Origin: HT1-32 sp040219025
GTDB taxonomy: Bacteria; Pseudomonadota; Alphaproteobacteria; Rhodospirillales; HT1-32
Reading direction: 5' to 3'
Assembly (NCBI GenBank): GCA_040219025.1
Contig: JAVJTE010000007.1
Coordinates: 1 to 64,000, forward strand
Length of the DNA: 64,000 bases
Below, piece by piece: positions 50,847-59,205 of this stretch (position 1 is the stretch's first letter; each line of letters opens with the position of its first letter). Position numbers and translations under genes: made by a program. Below the pieces are notes generated by a model that made no database searches, was not told where the DNA came from, and saw nothing but the letters and a program-made list of their open reading frames with translations.

Positions 50847-52193
50847 TCAGGCCGCCGTTTTCTGTTCCGCCAGACACTGGCGCAGGACATCATCGCAGAT
50901 ATCGATCATGCTATCGATCTGTTGTTCCGTCGAAATATAGGGCGGTGCCAGCAACAGGTGATCGCCCAGCACCCCGTCGGCGCAACCGGCTGACGGATAG
51001 GTCACCAGACCGGCCTGCAGGGCAGTTGCCTTGAACCGGGCAGCCAGTCCGAATTCCTTCGGAAACGGCTGTTTCGTCTCACGGTCGGCCACAAATTCCA
51101 CAGCCTGAAACAGGCCGCGTCCGCGAATGTCACCGACATGGGCATTCTGGCCGAAACGGCTTTCCAGCCCGGCCCGCAGATATTTCCCGAGTTCGACCAC
51201 CCGTTCCAGCAGGTTTTCTTCCTCAATCACTTTCAGCGCCGCAAGAGAGCCGGCACAGGCCACGGCGTGGCTCATATAGGTATGGCCGTTTGCCAGGGCA
51301 CCACTGCCGGATTCGATGGCGTCGATCACCGTCTCCCGCGCCAGCACACCGGCGATCGGCTGAAATCCCGCGCCCAGTCCCTTGGCAATGATAATGACAT
51401 CCGGGCAGACCTCTTCCTGCTCCATCGCGAACAGGGTGCCGGTCCGGCCCATGCCGCACATAACTTCGTCGGCGACCAGCAGAATGCCGTAGGCGTCGCA
51501 GATTTCGCGGATCCGCTGGAAATAGCCCGGTGCCGGAGGCACACAGCCCAGGGTCGCGCCGGAAACCGGCTCAACAAAGAAACCGGCGACGGTTTCCGGT
51601 CCCAGACGTTCGATTTCATCGCGCAGGGTCTCTGCCATCCGGATACCGAAACCGGCATCCGTTTCACCGACTTCCTGCCGGCGATAGGGATAGCAGGCAG
51701 GGATGCGCCCGACCTCCATCAGCATCGGGGCGTAGGGTGCGCGCCGGGCCATATGCCCGCCGACGGCGAGGGCCCCCAGTGTGTTGCCATGATAGGCCAT
51801 GTCGCGGGCAATGATCCGGCTGCGTTCCGGCTTGCCTTTTTCGATCCAGTATTGCCGGACCAGCTTCAGTGCCGCCTCGACCCCTTCCGACCCGGACCCG
51901 ACAAACATGGCACGCCCCTTGCCAAATCCGTCCGGCGCACGCTCAATCAGATGTGATGCCAGCTGTTCCGCAGGCTCATTCGTGAAAAAGGAGGTATGGG
52001 CATAGGATATCCGTCCGACCTGATCCCTGATCGCCTCAACCACCTTCGGATGGCTGTGACCAAGGCAGGAAACCGCTGCACCGCAAGATCCGTCGAAATA
52101 TCGTTTTCCGGTCGAGTCAAACAGATAGGGACCTTCACCGCGCACAACGGTCGGTATTTCGGAGGTGAGACTCCTGTGCAGAAGCGCTGACAT
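50847..52193 (-). CDS. Class III (PLP-dependent) aminotransferase
   Basis: With ATG 52193 the product is 448 residues. It has the class III patterns FVGSGSEGVEAALKLVRQYW, the DEV motif (LLVADEVMCGMGRTG), and the PLP lysine Lys271 in DVIIIAKGLGAGFQP. It would convert an omega-amino or similar amine to a carbonyl. ATG 52205 is also in frame; upstream codons to 52373 cross the promoter region. It is divergent from the CoA-transferase operon and coupled to BKACE. Confidence 0.92.
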   Translation of the reverse strand: MSALLHRSLTSEIPTVVRGEGPYLFDSTGKRYFDGSCGAAVSCLGHSHPKVVEAIRDQVGRISYAHTSFFTNEPAEQLASHLIERAPDGFGKGRAMFVGSGSEGVEAALKLVRQYWIEKGKPERSRIIARDMAYHGNTLGALAVGGHMARRAPYAPMLMEVGRIPACYPYRRQEVGETDAGFGIRMAETLRDEIERLGPETVAGFFVEPVSGATLGCVPPAPGYFQRIREICDAYGILLVADEVMCGMGRTGTLFAMEQEEVCPDVIIIAKGLGAGFQPIAGVLARETVIDAIESGSGALANGHTYMSHAVACAGSLAALKVIEEENLLERVVELGKYLRAGLESRFGQNAHVGDIRGRGLFQAVEFVADRETKQPFPKEFGLAARFKATALQAGLVTYPSAGCADGVLGDHLLLAPPYISTEQQIDSMIDICDDVLRQCLAEQKTAA

Positions 52194-52223
52194 ACGGATG
52201 CTCATTCGGGTTTTAATGGTTGA

Positions 52224-52255
52224 TATATAAAACATGCGTACGTATAAAAAACAAG
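52224..52255. promoter_or_regulatory. Shared 32-nt promoter element, copy 1
   Basis: This AT-rich element with a central ATGCGTACGTAT near-palindrome lies between the divergent aminotransferase and CoA-transferase genes. It matches the 58981-59012 element at 25 of 32 positions without gaps. The conserved core is AAAACATKCGTWCGTRT. It probably binds a common regulator, perhaps the IclR protein at 49111. Confidence 0.65.
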
Positions 52256-52298
52256 TTGAAAGGTTTACGGCGATAACGCCACAAACCGGGAGAGGTTG

Positions 52299-53477
52299 AT
52301 GTCTCGTGCATTTGAGGGCTTGAAAGTGCTGGACCTCACCCATGTCCTCGCCGGGCCGTTCTGTGCCTATCAACTGGCTGTGCTGGGGGCGGATGTCATC
52401 AAGATCGAACCGCCTGACGAACCTGATTGCGCCCGCGGCCGGGGGCCGGACCCGGATCAGAATGCGGCGCTGCGCGGCCTCAACTATCAGGTACAGGGGG
52501 GCAACAAGCGGGCCATGACCCTGAACCTGAAATCAGCCGAAGGCCGCGACATCCTGCGCGAGATGGTGGCGACGGCCGATGTCTTTCTGGAAAACTACCG
52601 TACCGGGGCATTGGACCGGCTTGGTCTGGGTTATGACGACCTGCGTCAGGTCAACCCGGCACTGATCTATTGTTCGATGACCGGCTTTGGCGGACAGGGG
52701 CCGAAAGCCGGTGTCGCCGCCTATGATAATGTCATCCAGGCAACCTCCGGCGTGATCGACCAGACCGGCGGGCGCAAGCCCGGATTATCCTTTGTCGATT
52801 ACGGTGCCGGGATGAATGCGGCTTTTGCGATTTCCGCCGCCCTGTTCCAGCGCCAGCGTGATGGCCGCGGCCAGCATATCGACTGTTCGATGCTGGAAAC
52901 TGTGATGATCATGATGGCACCGGAAATGGCCGCCGCCCTGCATCCGGTGAAAACCAGCCGTGGCAAGGAAGCCACGATCCAGTCCTACGAGACTGCAGAT
53001 GGCGTACTGACACTCGGTGTCTTTACGCCCGGCCAGAACCGCCGCTTCTGGCAGGCGCTTGCCGATGACGGCTTTGAGCAGGACGATCTCGGCCAGACCG
53101 GATGCTGGGAAGACCTCTGGGCAAGATCAGAGCGCACGAAAAAAGCGCTGGAGCCGATCATGCAGCAACGCACCGCCGTCGAGTGGCAGCTCTGGATGGA
53201 ACAGCGGGGGTTTGCTGCCGAGGTTGTCCGTCCGCTGGCTGACGCGGCGAACGACCCGCAACTCCGGGCGCGTCCGTTCCTGCATCAGTTCGATGCCGGG
53301 CCCGGCGATACCACAGCACCCGTCGTCACCCCGGTCGCCGCTTTCACCTATGACCATGACGGCCCGGCCATCGACCGCCGGCCACCCGGCTTTGGCGAAC
53401 ATACCGATGAAATCCTCGAGACGCTGGGCCACAGCAGCAGGGCAATCGAAAAGCTCCGCCGGGAAGGTGTGATTTGA
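52299..53477 (+). CDS. CaiB/BaiF (family III) CoA-transferase
   Basis: ATG 52299 follows GGGAGAGGTTG. The 392-residue protein has EGLKVLDLTHVLAGPFCAYQ and the catalytic motif AYDNVIQATSG with Asp143. It is the first gene of a rightward operon (52299-58949) with SMP-30, DapA-like, oxidase and SDR genes. It shares the fold but not close sequence with the 649 paralogue. The acid it activates is unknown. Confidence 0.92.
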   Translation: MSRAFEGLKVLDLTHVLAGPFCAYQLAVLGADVIKIEPPDEPDCARGRGPDPDQNAALRGLNYQVQGGNKRAMTLNLKSAEGRDILREMVATADVFLENYRTGALDRLGLGYDDLRQVNPALIYCSMTGFGGQGPKAGVAAYDNVIQATSGVIDQTGGRKPGLSFVDYGAGMNAAFAISAALFQRQRDGRGQHIDCSMLETVMIMMAPEMAAALHPVKTSRGKEATIQSYETADGVLTLGVFTPGQNRRFWQALADDGFEQDDLGQTGCWEDLWARSERTKKALEPIMQQRTAVEWQLWMEQRGFAAEVVRPLADAANDPQLRARPFLHQFDAGPGDTTAPVVTPVAAFTYDHDGPAIDRRPPGFGEHTDEILETLGHSSRAIEKLRREGVI

Positions 53478-54376
53478 TCGTCGCCCCGATCCGTCTTGAT
53501 GCGGAAATCTGGTCCCTGCTGCCGGACGACCTTCACTGGAGCGGCCCGATGAACAGCTGGGTCAATGCAGCCCGGCCCGGCCAGACCCTGCATTCCTTTC
53601 TGGAAGGCCCCTGCTTTACTGCCGACGGCAGGCTCTGGCTGACGGATGTTCCTTTCGGGCGGCTGTTTTCCATCAGCCCGGACGGTGTCTGGCGGCTCGA
53701 AGCCCGGACAGCCGGACAGCCCCATGCGGTCAAGCTGATGGCTGACGGCCGGCTGGCGATGGTTGATTATCTGCTGGGGCTGCTGACCTTCACACCGGAG
53801 ACCGGCGCATCCGAGACCCTTTGTGCCAGCACGAACACCGAATCCTTCCGCGGGCTGTCGGATCTGGCAATCGCCCCGAACGGTGATATCTGGTTCACCG
53901 ATTCCGGCAGAACCAGCCTGACCGATCCGACCGGGCGGCTGTTTGTGCTGCGGACTGACAGGCGGCTGCAACAGCCACTGTCGAATGTCCCCTATCCCAA
54001 CGGTGTGGCGCTCAGCCCCGACGGAAAACTGGTTTATGTGGCCGCCACCCGCGCCAACGCGGTCTGGCGGCTGAATGCCGACTGGACCGACCCGGTCAGA
54101 CCGATGGCCGGATTGTGGGTACAACTGGCGGGTGGCCTCGGCCCGGACGGTCTGGCTGTCGACCGGCGCGGGCGGGTTGCCATTGCGCATGCACAGGCCG
54201 GCCGGGTCTGGCTGCTGACCGCCATGGGCGACCCGGTGGCAGAAATTCGCACGCCCGGCGGCCTCTGGGTCACCTCCGTCACCTTTGGCGGACCGGACGA
54301 CAGCTACCTTTATATTGTCGAGGCCCGGCAGGGCGCGGTCTACCGCATCCGCGTCGGCCATCTTGACGAGACCTGA
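53474..54376 (+). CDS. SMP-30/gluconolactonase-family hydrolase
   Basis: The TTG at 53474 overlaps the previous stop (TTGA) and has GGGAAGG 6 nt upstream, giving 300 residues; ATG at codon 26 is an alternative. The beta-propeller pattern is clear: LEGPCFTADGRLWLTDVPFG, then SDLAIAPNGDIWFTDSGRT and YPNGVALSPDGKLVYVAATR, with the metal-binding Glu and Asn residues. The family hydrolyses sugar or other lactones with a divalent metal. It would open a lactone in this pathway. Confidence 0.88.
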   Translation: MIVAPIRLDAEIWSLLPDDLHWSGPMNSWVNAARPGQTLHSFLEGPCFTADGRLWLTDVPFGRLFSISPDGVWRLEARTAGQPHAVKLMADGRLAMVDYLLGLLTFTPETGASETLCASTNTESFRGLSDLAIAPNGDIWFTDSGRTSLTDPTGRLFVLRTDRRLQQPLSNVPYPNGVALSPDGKLVYVAATRANAVWRLNADWTDPVRPMAGLWVQLAGGLGPDGLAVDRRGRVAIAHAQAGRVWLLTAMGDPVAEIRTPGGLWVTSVTFGGPDDSYLYIVEARQGAVYRIRVGHLDET

Positions 54377-54415
54377 AGAGATGATCCGAACGCAGAAAAG
54401 AACAAGGAACCACCA

Positions 54416-55318
54416 ATGAACAAGCAGGACCTGCACGGCATGTTGCCGGCGATTGTGACCCCTTTCGCCGCCAATGGCGAAATCATGGAAGATGCCTTCC
54501 GCCAGATCGTCGGCAACCTGATTGATATCGGTGCCACCGGGATCTGCGTTGCCGGCGACAATGGCGAGAGCTGGGCAGTTTCGGCGGCGGAACGGGGCCG
54601 TCTGGTCCGACTGGCCGTCGATACCTCTGCCGGTCGTGTGCCGGTAATCTGCGGCTGTTCCGCACCGACCATCGACGCCGCCCTGGGGTATGCCCGCGCC
54701 GCACAGGAAAACGGTGCTGTCGGTCTGCTGTCCATGCCGCCGACCTATGTCCTGAAGGGCAGCCGGGCCGAAATCGTCGGACGTTACGCGAAAATTGCCG
54801 CTGCCGTCGACCTGCCGATGGTCGCCTATAACTCGCCCCGGCGACATGGCTATTCCCTGTCGATGGACGATATCGCCGCGATCTGTGATGCGGCCCCCGT
54901 CATCGGCATCAAGGAATCAAACCGTGACTTCTTCCATCACACCCATCTGCTCGACCGCTTCGCCGACAGGATCAGCGTGATGACCGGCCCCTGCCATTAC
55001 ATCCTGCCCTCCTACATGCTGGGCGCGCAGGGCTTCATCGCGACCGGGCCTGAATTCCTCGGCAAGGATGCCGCCCGGCTGGGCGAGGTCGGGCGGGCGG
55101 GTGCCAGCGCTGAAGCGCGGGAACTGCATTACAAGCTGACAGTTCTCTATGAATTGCTGATGGGTATCGGCACCTGGCCTGCCGCCTTCAAGGCAGCCCT
55201 CAACCTGATCGGCTGGCCGGCCGGTATTCCCCGCGACCCGGTACTGCCCGCCAGCGAGGCTGATCTGGACCGTATCCGCGCCTGCTTTGACGATCTCGGT
55301 ATCGCCAGGGTTGCATGA
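54416..55318 (+). CDS. DapA/NAL-superfamily lyase (HypD/LhpC-like by context)
   Basis: The 300-residue TIM-barrel enzyme has the Schiff-base Lys166 (VIGIKESNRD) and catalytic Tyr138 (VAYNSPRR) of the dihydrodipicolinate synthase superfamily. Members are aldolases, dehydratases or, as in hydroxyproline catabolism, a deaminase acting on pyrroline-4-hydroxy-2-carboxylate. Being next to the three subunits at 55315-58170 it recalls the lhpC-lhpEFB gene set, but no hydroxyproline epimerase or ketoglutarate-semialdehyde dehydrogenase is here. The start has a usable AAGGAACCACCA site. Confidence 0.88.
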   Translation: MNKQDLHGMLPAIVTPFAANGEIMEDAFRQIVGNLIDIGATGICVAGDNGESWAVSAAERGRLVRLAVDTSAGRVPVICGCSAPTIDAALGYARAAQENGAVGLLSMPPTYVLKGSRAEIVGRYAKIAAAVDLPMVAYNSPRRHGYSLSMDDIAAICDAAPVIGIKESNRDFFHHTHLLDRFADRISVMTGPCHYILPSYMLGAQGFIATGPEFLGKDAARLGEVGRAGASAEARELHYKLTVLYELLMGIGTWPAAFKAALNLIGWPAGIPRDPVLPASEADLDRIRACFDDLGIARVA

Positions 55319-55605
55319 ACGGGGGCCCGCGCATCGTCCGGGATGTCCGCCGGTCAGAGCCGGTCAGCTTCACCTTTGACGGCAGCAGAATAGAAGCCCA
55401 CGCGGGCGAGAGTGTCGCCGCTGCCCTGATGGCGGCTGGTGTGCTGTCGTTTCGCACGGCACCGGTGGATGGCGGCAACCGTGGCGTCTTCTGCGCCATG
55501 GGTGTCTGTCAGGAATGTATCGTGGAGGCAGGCGGCCAGCGGGTTGAATCCTGTCGGCTTGAGGTCAGGGAAGGTCTTGTCCTTCGCCGGGTGACCTATG
55601 GCTGA
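55315..55605 (+). CDS. [2Fe-2S] subunit of a flavin oxidase/dehydrogenase (LhpE/HcnA-like)
   Basis: The 96-residue protein has the ferredoxin-fold pattern Cys60-x4-Cys65-x2-Cys68-x11-Cys80 (FCAMGVCQEC, then ESC). It overlaps the DapA-like gene by 4 bp and the next subunit by 8 bp. It is the small subunit of a heteromeric complex like D-hydroxyproline dehydrogenase, opine oxidase, hydrogen cyanide synthase or sarcosine oxidase. Confidence 0.88.
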   Translation: MNGGPRIVRDVRRSEPVSFTFDGSRIEAHAGESVAAALMAAGVLSFRTAPVDGGNRGVFCAMGVCQECIVEAGGQRVESCRLEVREGLVLRRVTYG

Positions 55606-57064
55606 ACAACAGACACCCCCCATTAGCCCCATTGCCCCCGTTGCCCCCGTTGATGTTCTGGTCATCGGGGCCGGGCCGGCAGGTGCAACGGCCGCCATCA
55701 AGGCCGCAGATACCGGTCTCTCCGTCGTCCTTGCGGATGAACAGAAAGCCGCTGGCGGGCAGGTCTGGCGGGCAAAAAGCACGGCCATCCTGTCCGCCCC
55801 CTCAACCCCCGAATCCCGTGCCGGTGACGATCTGCGGCACAGACTTTCCGCCTCCGCTGCGACCTGCCTGTTCGATCACCGGGTCTGGCAGATCCAGCCG
55901 CTGGATCAGGGATGGATGGTTGCCCTGACCGGCCCTGAAGGCCCGAGGGTGATAACAGCACGAACCGTTATTCTGGCCACCGGCGCGCAGGAGCGGATCT
56001 TCCCCGTCCCCGGCTGGACCCTGCCCGGGGTCATCGGGCTGGCCGCGGCAACCGCGCTGATGAAGGGCCAGATGATCCTGCCCGGGCAACGGGTCGGCGT
56101 TGCCGGTGCCGGTCCGCTGCTGCCTTTTGTCGCCCATGAAATTCTCCGTCAGGGTGGCGAGGTTGCCTTTGTCGCCGACCTCAACGGACTGGCGGACTGG
56201 ACAAAGCTTACACCGCAGATGCTGCGGCGGCCCGGCCTCGCCCTGCGCGGGGCCGGGTGGCTGGCCAGGCTGCGGGCTGCGGGTATCCCGCTGCTCTATC
56301 GTCACGGTGTCCGGAGGATTACCGGCGATGGTCGGGTGGAGCAGGTCGAGATCGGCCCTGTCGATGACCGGTGGAAACCAGTCGATAATCAACAGACCCG
56401 GTCATTCCGGGTGGATGCTGTCTGTCTTGGTCACGGTCTTGCCCCCGCAACCGAGGCAACGCGCATGCTGAACTGCCGGCATGACCATGACCCGGCGCTT
56501 GGCGGCTGGCATGTGGCAACCGATGATCTGGGCCGGACCAGCATTGCCGGACTCTATGCCTGCGGTGACGGGGCGGGCATTCTGGGCGCGGCGGCGGCAC
56601 CCGTCCGGGGACGCAATGCCGCAAAGGCGGTGCTGGCTGATCTTGCGGACAAATCCGGGGCGGGACAGACCTCACCCGCAAGTAACCTCCGCTCGGTCAG
56701 TGCGTTTGGCCGGGCAATGACATCCCTCACCATCCCCCGCGATGGCATTCTTGACCAGATCACGCCGGAGACGATTGTCTGCCGGTGCGAAGGCCTGACC
56801 CGTGGTGATGTCGAAGCGGGTATCACCGCCGGTGGTGTCAGCCCCAACGCCCTGAAGTCCGACACCCGCTGCGGTATGGGGCCCTGCGGCGGGCGGTTCT
56901 GTCAGGAAACGGCGGCCATGCTGACGGCGCGGCTGACCGGACGTCCGGTTGAAGAGATCGGACTGCCGACGGCGCGCCCGCCGCTGCGCCCGCTGCCGAT
57001 TGAGGCTGTCGCCTCCGACTTTGACTACGACGAACTGCCGATACCGGCCCCGGCCCCGCTGTGA
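55598..57064 (+). CDS. FAD/NAD(P)-type subunit with BFD-like [2Fe-2S] domain (LhpF/OoxA/HcnB-like)
   Basis: The 488-residue protein has an FAD-binding VDVLVIGAGPAGATAAIK, a second Rossmann motif (VGVAGAGPLLPFVAHEIL) and a C-terminal BFD-like cluster: CRC in IVCRCEGLTRGDV and the later CGMGPC. This is the alpha-type subunit of opine oxidase/D-hydroxyproline dehydrogenase complexes. Between the N-terminal FAD and the BFD domain it probably relays electrons from the 57061 subunit. Confidence 0.9.
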   Translation: MAEQQTPPISPIAPVAPVDVLVIGAGPAGATAAIKAADTGLSVVLADEQKAAGGQVWRAKSTAILSAPSTPESRAGDDLRHRLSASAATCLFDHRVWQIQPLDQGWMVALTGPEGPRVITARTVILATGAQERIFPVPGWTLPGVIGLAAATALMKGQMILPGQRVGVAGAGPLLPFVAHEILRQGGEVAFVADLNGLADWTKLTPQMLRRPGLALRGAGWLARLRAAGIPLLYRHGVRRITGDGRVEQVEIGPVDDRWKPVDNQQTRSFRVDAVCLGHGLAPATEATRMLNCRHDHDPALGGWHVATDDLGRTSIAGLYACGDGAGILGAAAAPVRGRNAAKAVLADLADKSGAGQTSPASNLRSVSAFGRAMTSLTIPRDGILDQITPETIVCRCEGLTRGDVEAGITAGGVSPNALKSDTRCGMGPCGGRFCQETAAMLTARLTGRPVEEIGLPTARPPLRPLPIEAVASDFDYDELPIPAPAPL

Positions 57065-58170
57065 GTACCCCTTACGACATCGCCGTTGTCGGTGGGGGGA
57101 TCATGGGAAGTGGTGCTGCGCTGCGTCTGGCCGAAGGCGGCATGCGCGTCATCCTGCTGGAACAGGGGGACATCGGACAGGGGGCCTCCGGCGTGAATGC
57201 CGGGACGCTCAGCCTGCAGATCAAGCGTGTCAGACTGATGCCCTATGCCCTGCGCGGCCATCAGGAATGGAAGCGCATGGGCGCGGAGGTCGATTACCGG
57301 GAGACCGGCGGCTACACGCTGGCCTTCACCGACCGGGAGGCGGACCTGCTGCAGGAACGCATGACCATGAAACAGGAAGCCGGCGCGCCGATCGGCTTCA
57401 TCTCGCCGAACGAGGTTGCTGTGCGCGAGCCCGGCCTCTGCCGGAAGGTTGTGGCGGCGTCCTGGTGCCCGGCTGACGGCTTTGCCAATTCCTCCCTGAC
57501 AGGGCGCTATTATCGCCACCGTCTCAAGGCGGCTGACATTGATGTCCGGGAACAGTGCGGGGTGACGGAAATTCACCGGGACGAACCGGGCTTCACCCTG
57601 CAGACCTCCTCCGGTCCCGTTCAGGCCAGACGGTTATTGCTGGCCTGTGGCGGCTGGCTGAAGCCCGCGGCAGCAATGATCGGTCTGGACCTGCCGGTGC
57701 GCGCAAGGGTCAATACCGTCTCCGTTACCGAGCGCGGGCCGCGTCTCGTCAGCAGCGTGATCGGCCATGCAACCGGGCTGCTGACCCTGAAGCAGAAGGG
57801 TAACGGCACCGTACTGATCGGCGGCGGCTGGCAGGGTCTCGGACAGCCGGGCGAGGGCGGCAACCGGGGTCGGGTTGATGCCGGGAGCGTGTTGCCCAAC
57901 CTGCGGCTGGCCCGCTATGCCGTGCCGGGCCTGAAAGAACTTCGCATCGTCCGGTCCTGGACCGGGTTCGAGGCGAATGTACCTGACTTCTATCCGCTTG
58001 CCGGTGCCGCACCGGGTGTTGATGACGCCTTCCTGCTGGGCTGTGTGCGCGGCGGCTATACCATCGGTCCGTTCATCAGCCAGCTGATGGGCGACTTCAT
58101 TCTGGGACGACAGCCCGAACTTCCCCTGTTCGACCCGGCCCGCGATTTTACAAAGGACATTCAGCCATGA
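57061..58170 (+). CDS. DAO-type FAD oxidoreductase subunit (LhpB/OoxB/HcnC-like)
   Basis: A GTG start overlaps the previous stop (GTGA), giving 369 residues. The N-terminal IAVVGGGIMGSGAALRLAEG binds FAD, and the C-terminal WTGFEANVPDFYPLAG and CVRGGYTIGPFISQ are the D-amino-acid-oxidase/glycine-oxidase pattern. It is the catalytic subunit, oxidising a CH-NH bond. The substrate could be a D-amino or imino acid, or an opine. Confidence 0.9.
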   Translation: MSTPYDIAVVGGGIMGSGAALRLAEGGMRVILLEQGDIGQGASGVNAGTLSLQIKRVRLMPYALRGHQEWKRMGAEVDYRETGGYTLAFTDREADLLQERMTMKQEAGAPIGFISPNEVAVREPGLCRKVVAASWCPADGFANSSLTGRYYRHRLKAADIDVREQCGVTEIHRDEPGFTLQTSSGPVQARRLLLACGGWLKPAAAMIGLDLPVRARVNTVSVTERGPRLVSSVIGHATGLLTLKQKGNGTVLIGGGWQGLGQPGEGGNRGRVDAGSVLPNLRLARYAVPGLKELRIVRSWTGFEANVPDFYPLAGAAPGVDDAFLLGCVRGGYTIGPFISQLMGDFILGRQPELPLFDPARDFTKDIQP

Positions 58171-58949
58171 TCGATATCGCCAGCCAGACCCGCGTTGACG
58201 GACAGGTCGCCATTGTTACCGGCGGCGGAACCGGCATCGGCGAAGCCTGCTGCGAGGTCCTTGCCGCAGCCGGCGCGCATGTCGTTGTCGCCGGACGGAC
58301 AGAGACAACCATCACCGCAGTTGCCAAGCGGGTAAACGGCACTCCCGTGGTCTGTGACGTATCCGACTTCGCACAGGTTGAAGCCCTGTTCGAGGCTGCG
58401 GCAAAAATCACCGGCAGGGTCGATATCCTGATCAACAATGCCGGTGGTCCCGGTCCCATCGCGCCGGTCGCCGATGTGGATATCGATGCCTGGCGGGCCT
58501 GCATGGAGGTCAATCTGTTCGGTGCCTTCCATTGCCTGAAAGCCGCCGCAAAGATCATGACGGCCCAGGGCAGTGGCAGCATCGTCAATATGTCATCCCT
58601 GATGGGCATTCAGGGCTATCCCATGCGAACCGCCTACAGTGCGTCGAAATTTGCTCTCGTCGGCATGACCGAAGCGGTCGCGCGCGAGGTCGGCCCACAT
58701 GGCGTGCGGGTGAATGTCCTGCTGCCGGGGGCTGTCTCCGGCGGCAATATGGACCGCATTCTACAACAGCGGGCACAACGCGAAGGCCGCGATGTCGCCG
58801 AAATCATCCGCGAGAACTATACCGACCCGGCAGCGCTGAAACGCTGGGTCGACCCGCATGAAGTCGGCTATGCCGCCCTGTACTTTGCCTCTGCTGCGTC
58901 CGGGGCGACGACCGGCGAGAAAATGAAAGTTGATTGCGGACGCTTCTGA
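58167..58949 (+). CDS. Short-chain dehydrogenase/reductase
   Basis: The 260-residue SDR has VTGGGTGIGEACCEV, LINNAGGPGPIA, the catalytic Ser in NMSSLMGIQG and YSASK. The C-terminus (GEKMKVDCGRF) is slightly atypical of the VDGG ending. It is the last gene of the 52299-58949 operon, coupled by ATGA. Confidence 0.92.
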   Translation: MIDIASQTRVDGQVAIVTGGGTGIGEACCEVLAAAGAHVVVAGRTETTITAVAKRVNGTPVVCDVSDFAQVEALFEAAAKITGRVDILINNAGGPGPIAPVADVDIDAWRACMEVNLFGAFHCLKAAAKIMTAQGSGSIVNMSSLMGIQGYPMRTAYSASKFALVGMTEAVAREVGPHGVRVNVLLPGAVSGGNMDRILQQRAQREGRDVAEIIRENYTDPAALKRWVDPHEVGYAALYFASAASGATTGEKMKVDCGRF

Positions 58950-58975
58950 ACGCAGATGCTTTGATCTAATATATT

Positions 58976-59012
58976 TTTGTATACAAAACATTCGTTCGTG
59001 TTTAAAACAATG
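58976..59012. promoter_or_regulatory. Shared 32-nt promoter element, copy 2, with a perfect palindrome
   Basis: The 14-bp palindrome TTTTGTATACAAAA (58976-58989) overlaps the 32-nt element 58981-59012, which matches 52224-52255 at 25 of 32 positions. It lies about 200 bp upstream of the TAXI gene. TTGTATACAA is also an FCD-type GntR operator core, so two regulators could act here. Confidence 0.65.
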
Positions 59013-59205
59013 AGGCCGGCTCTCGTGGAGTGGAGGGAAGCGTGTGCGGAAACGCCAGGGAAACAATTCCCGGCCAGTTCAGCAGCGCGACCAAGATGAG
59101 TAGACGGAAAACGGGGATCAGACCCGGAAACGGCGATCCCAGGGAAAATCGATCTGTGCGCCAGTGCTGCTTCTGGACGGACAGTCTCAAAGAGGGAGAT
59201 CAAGC
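59013..59205 (+). other. Possible structured 5' leader of the TRAP operon
   Basis: This 193-bp region before the TAXI gene holds no good gene. It contains complementary segments such as GGCCGG near 59031 with CCGGCC near 59081, GGGAA with TTCCC nested inside, and GGGATC near 59115 with GATCCC near 59136. If transcribed from the promoter at 58976-59012, it would form a folded leader. No known riboswitch class was recognised. Confidence 0.35.
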
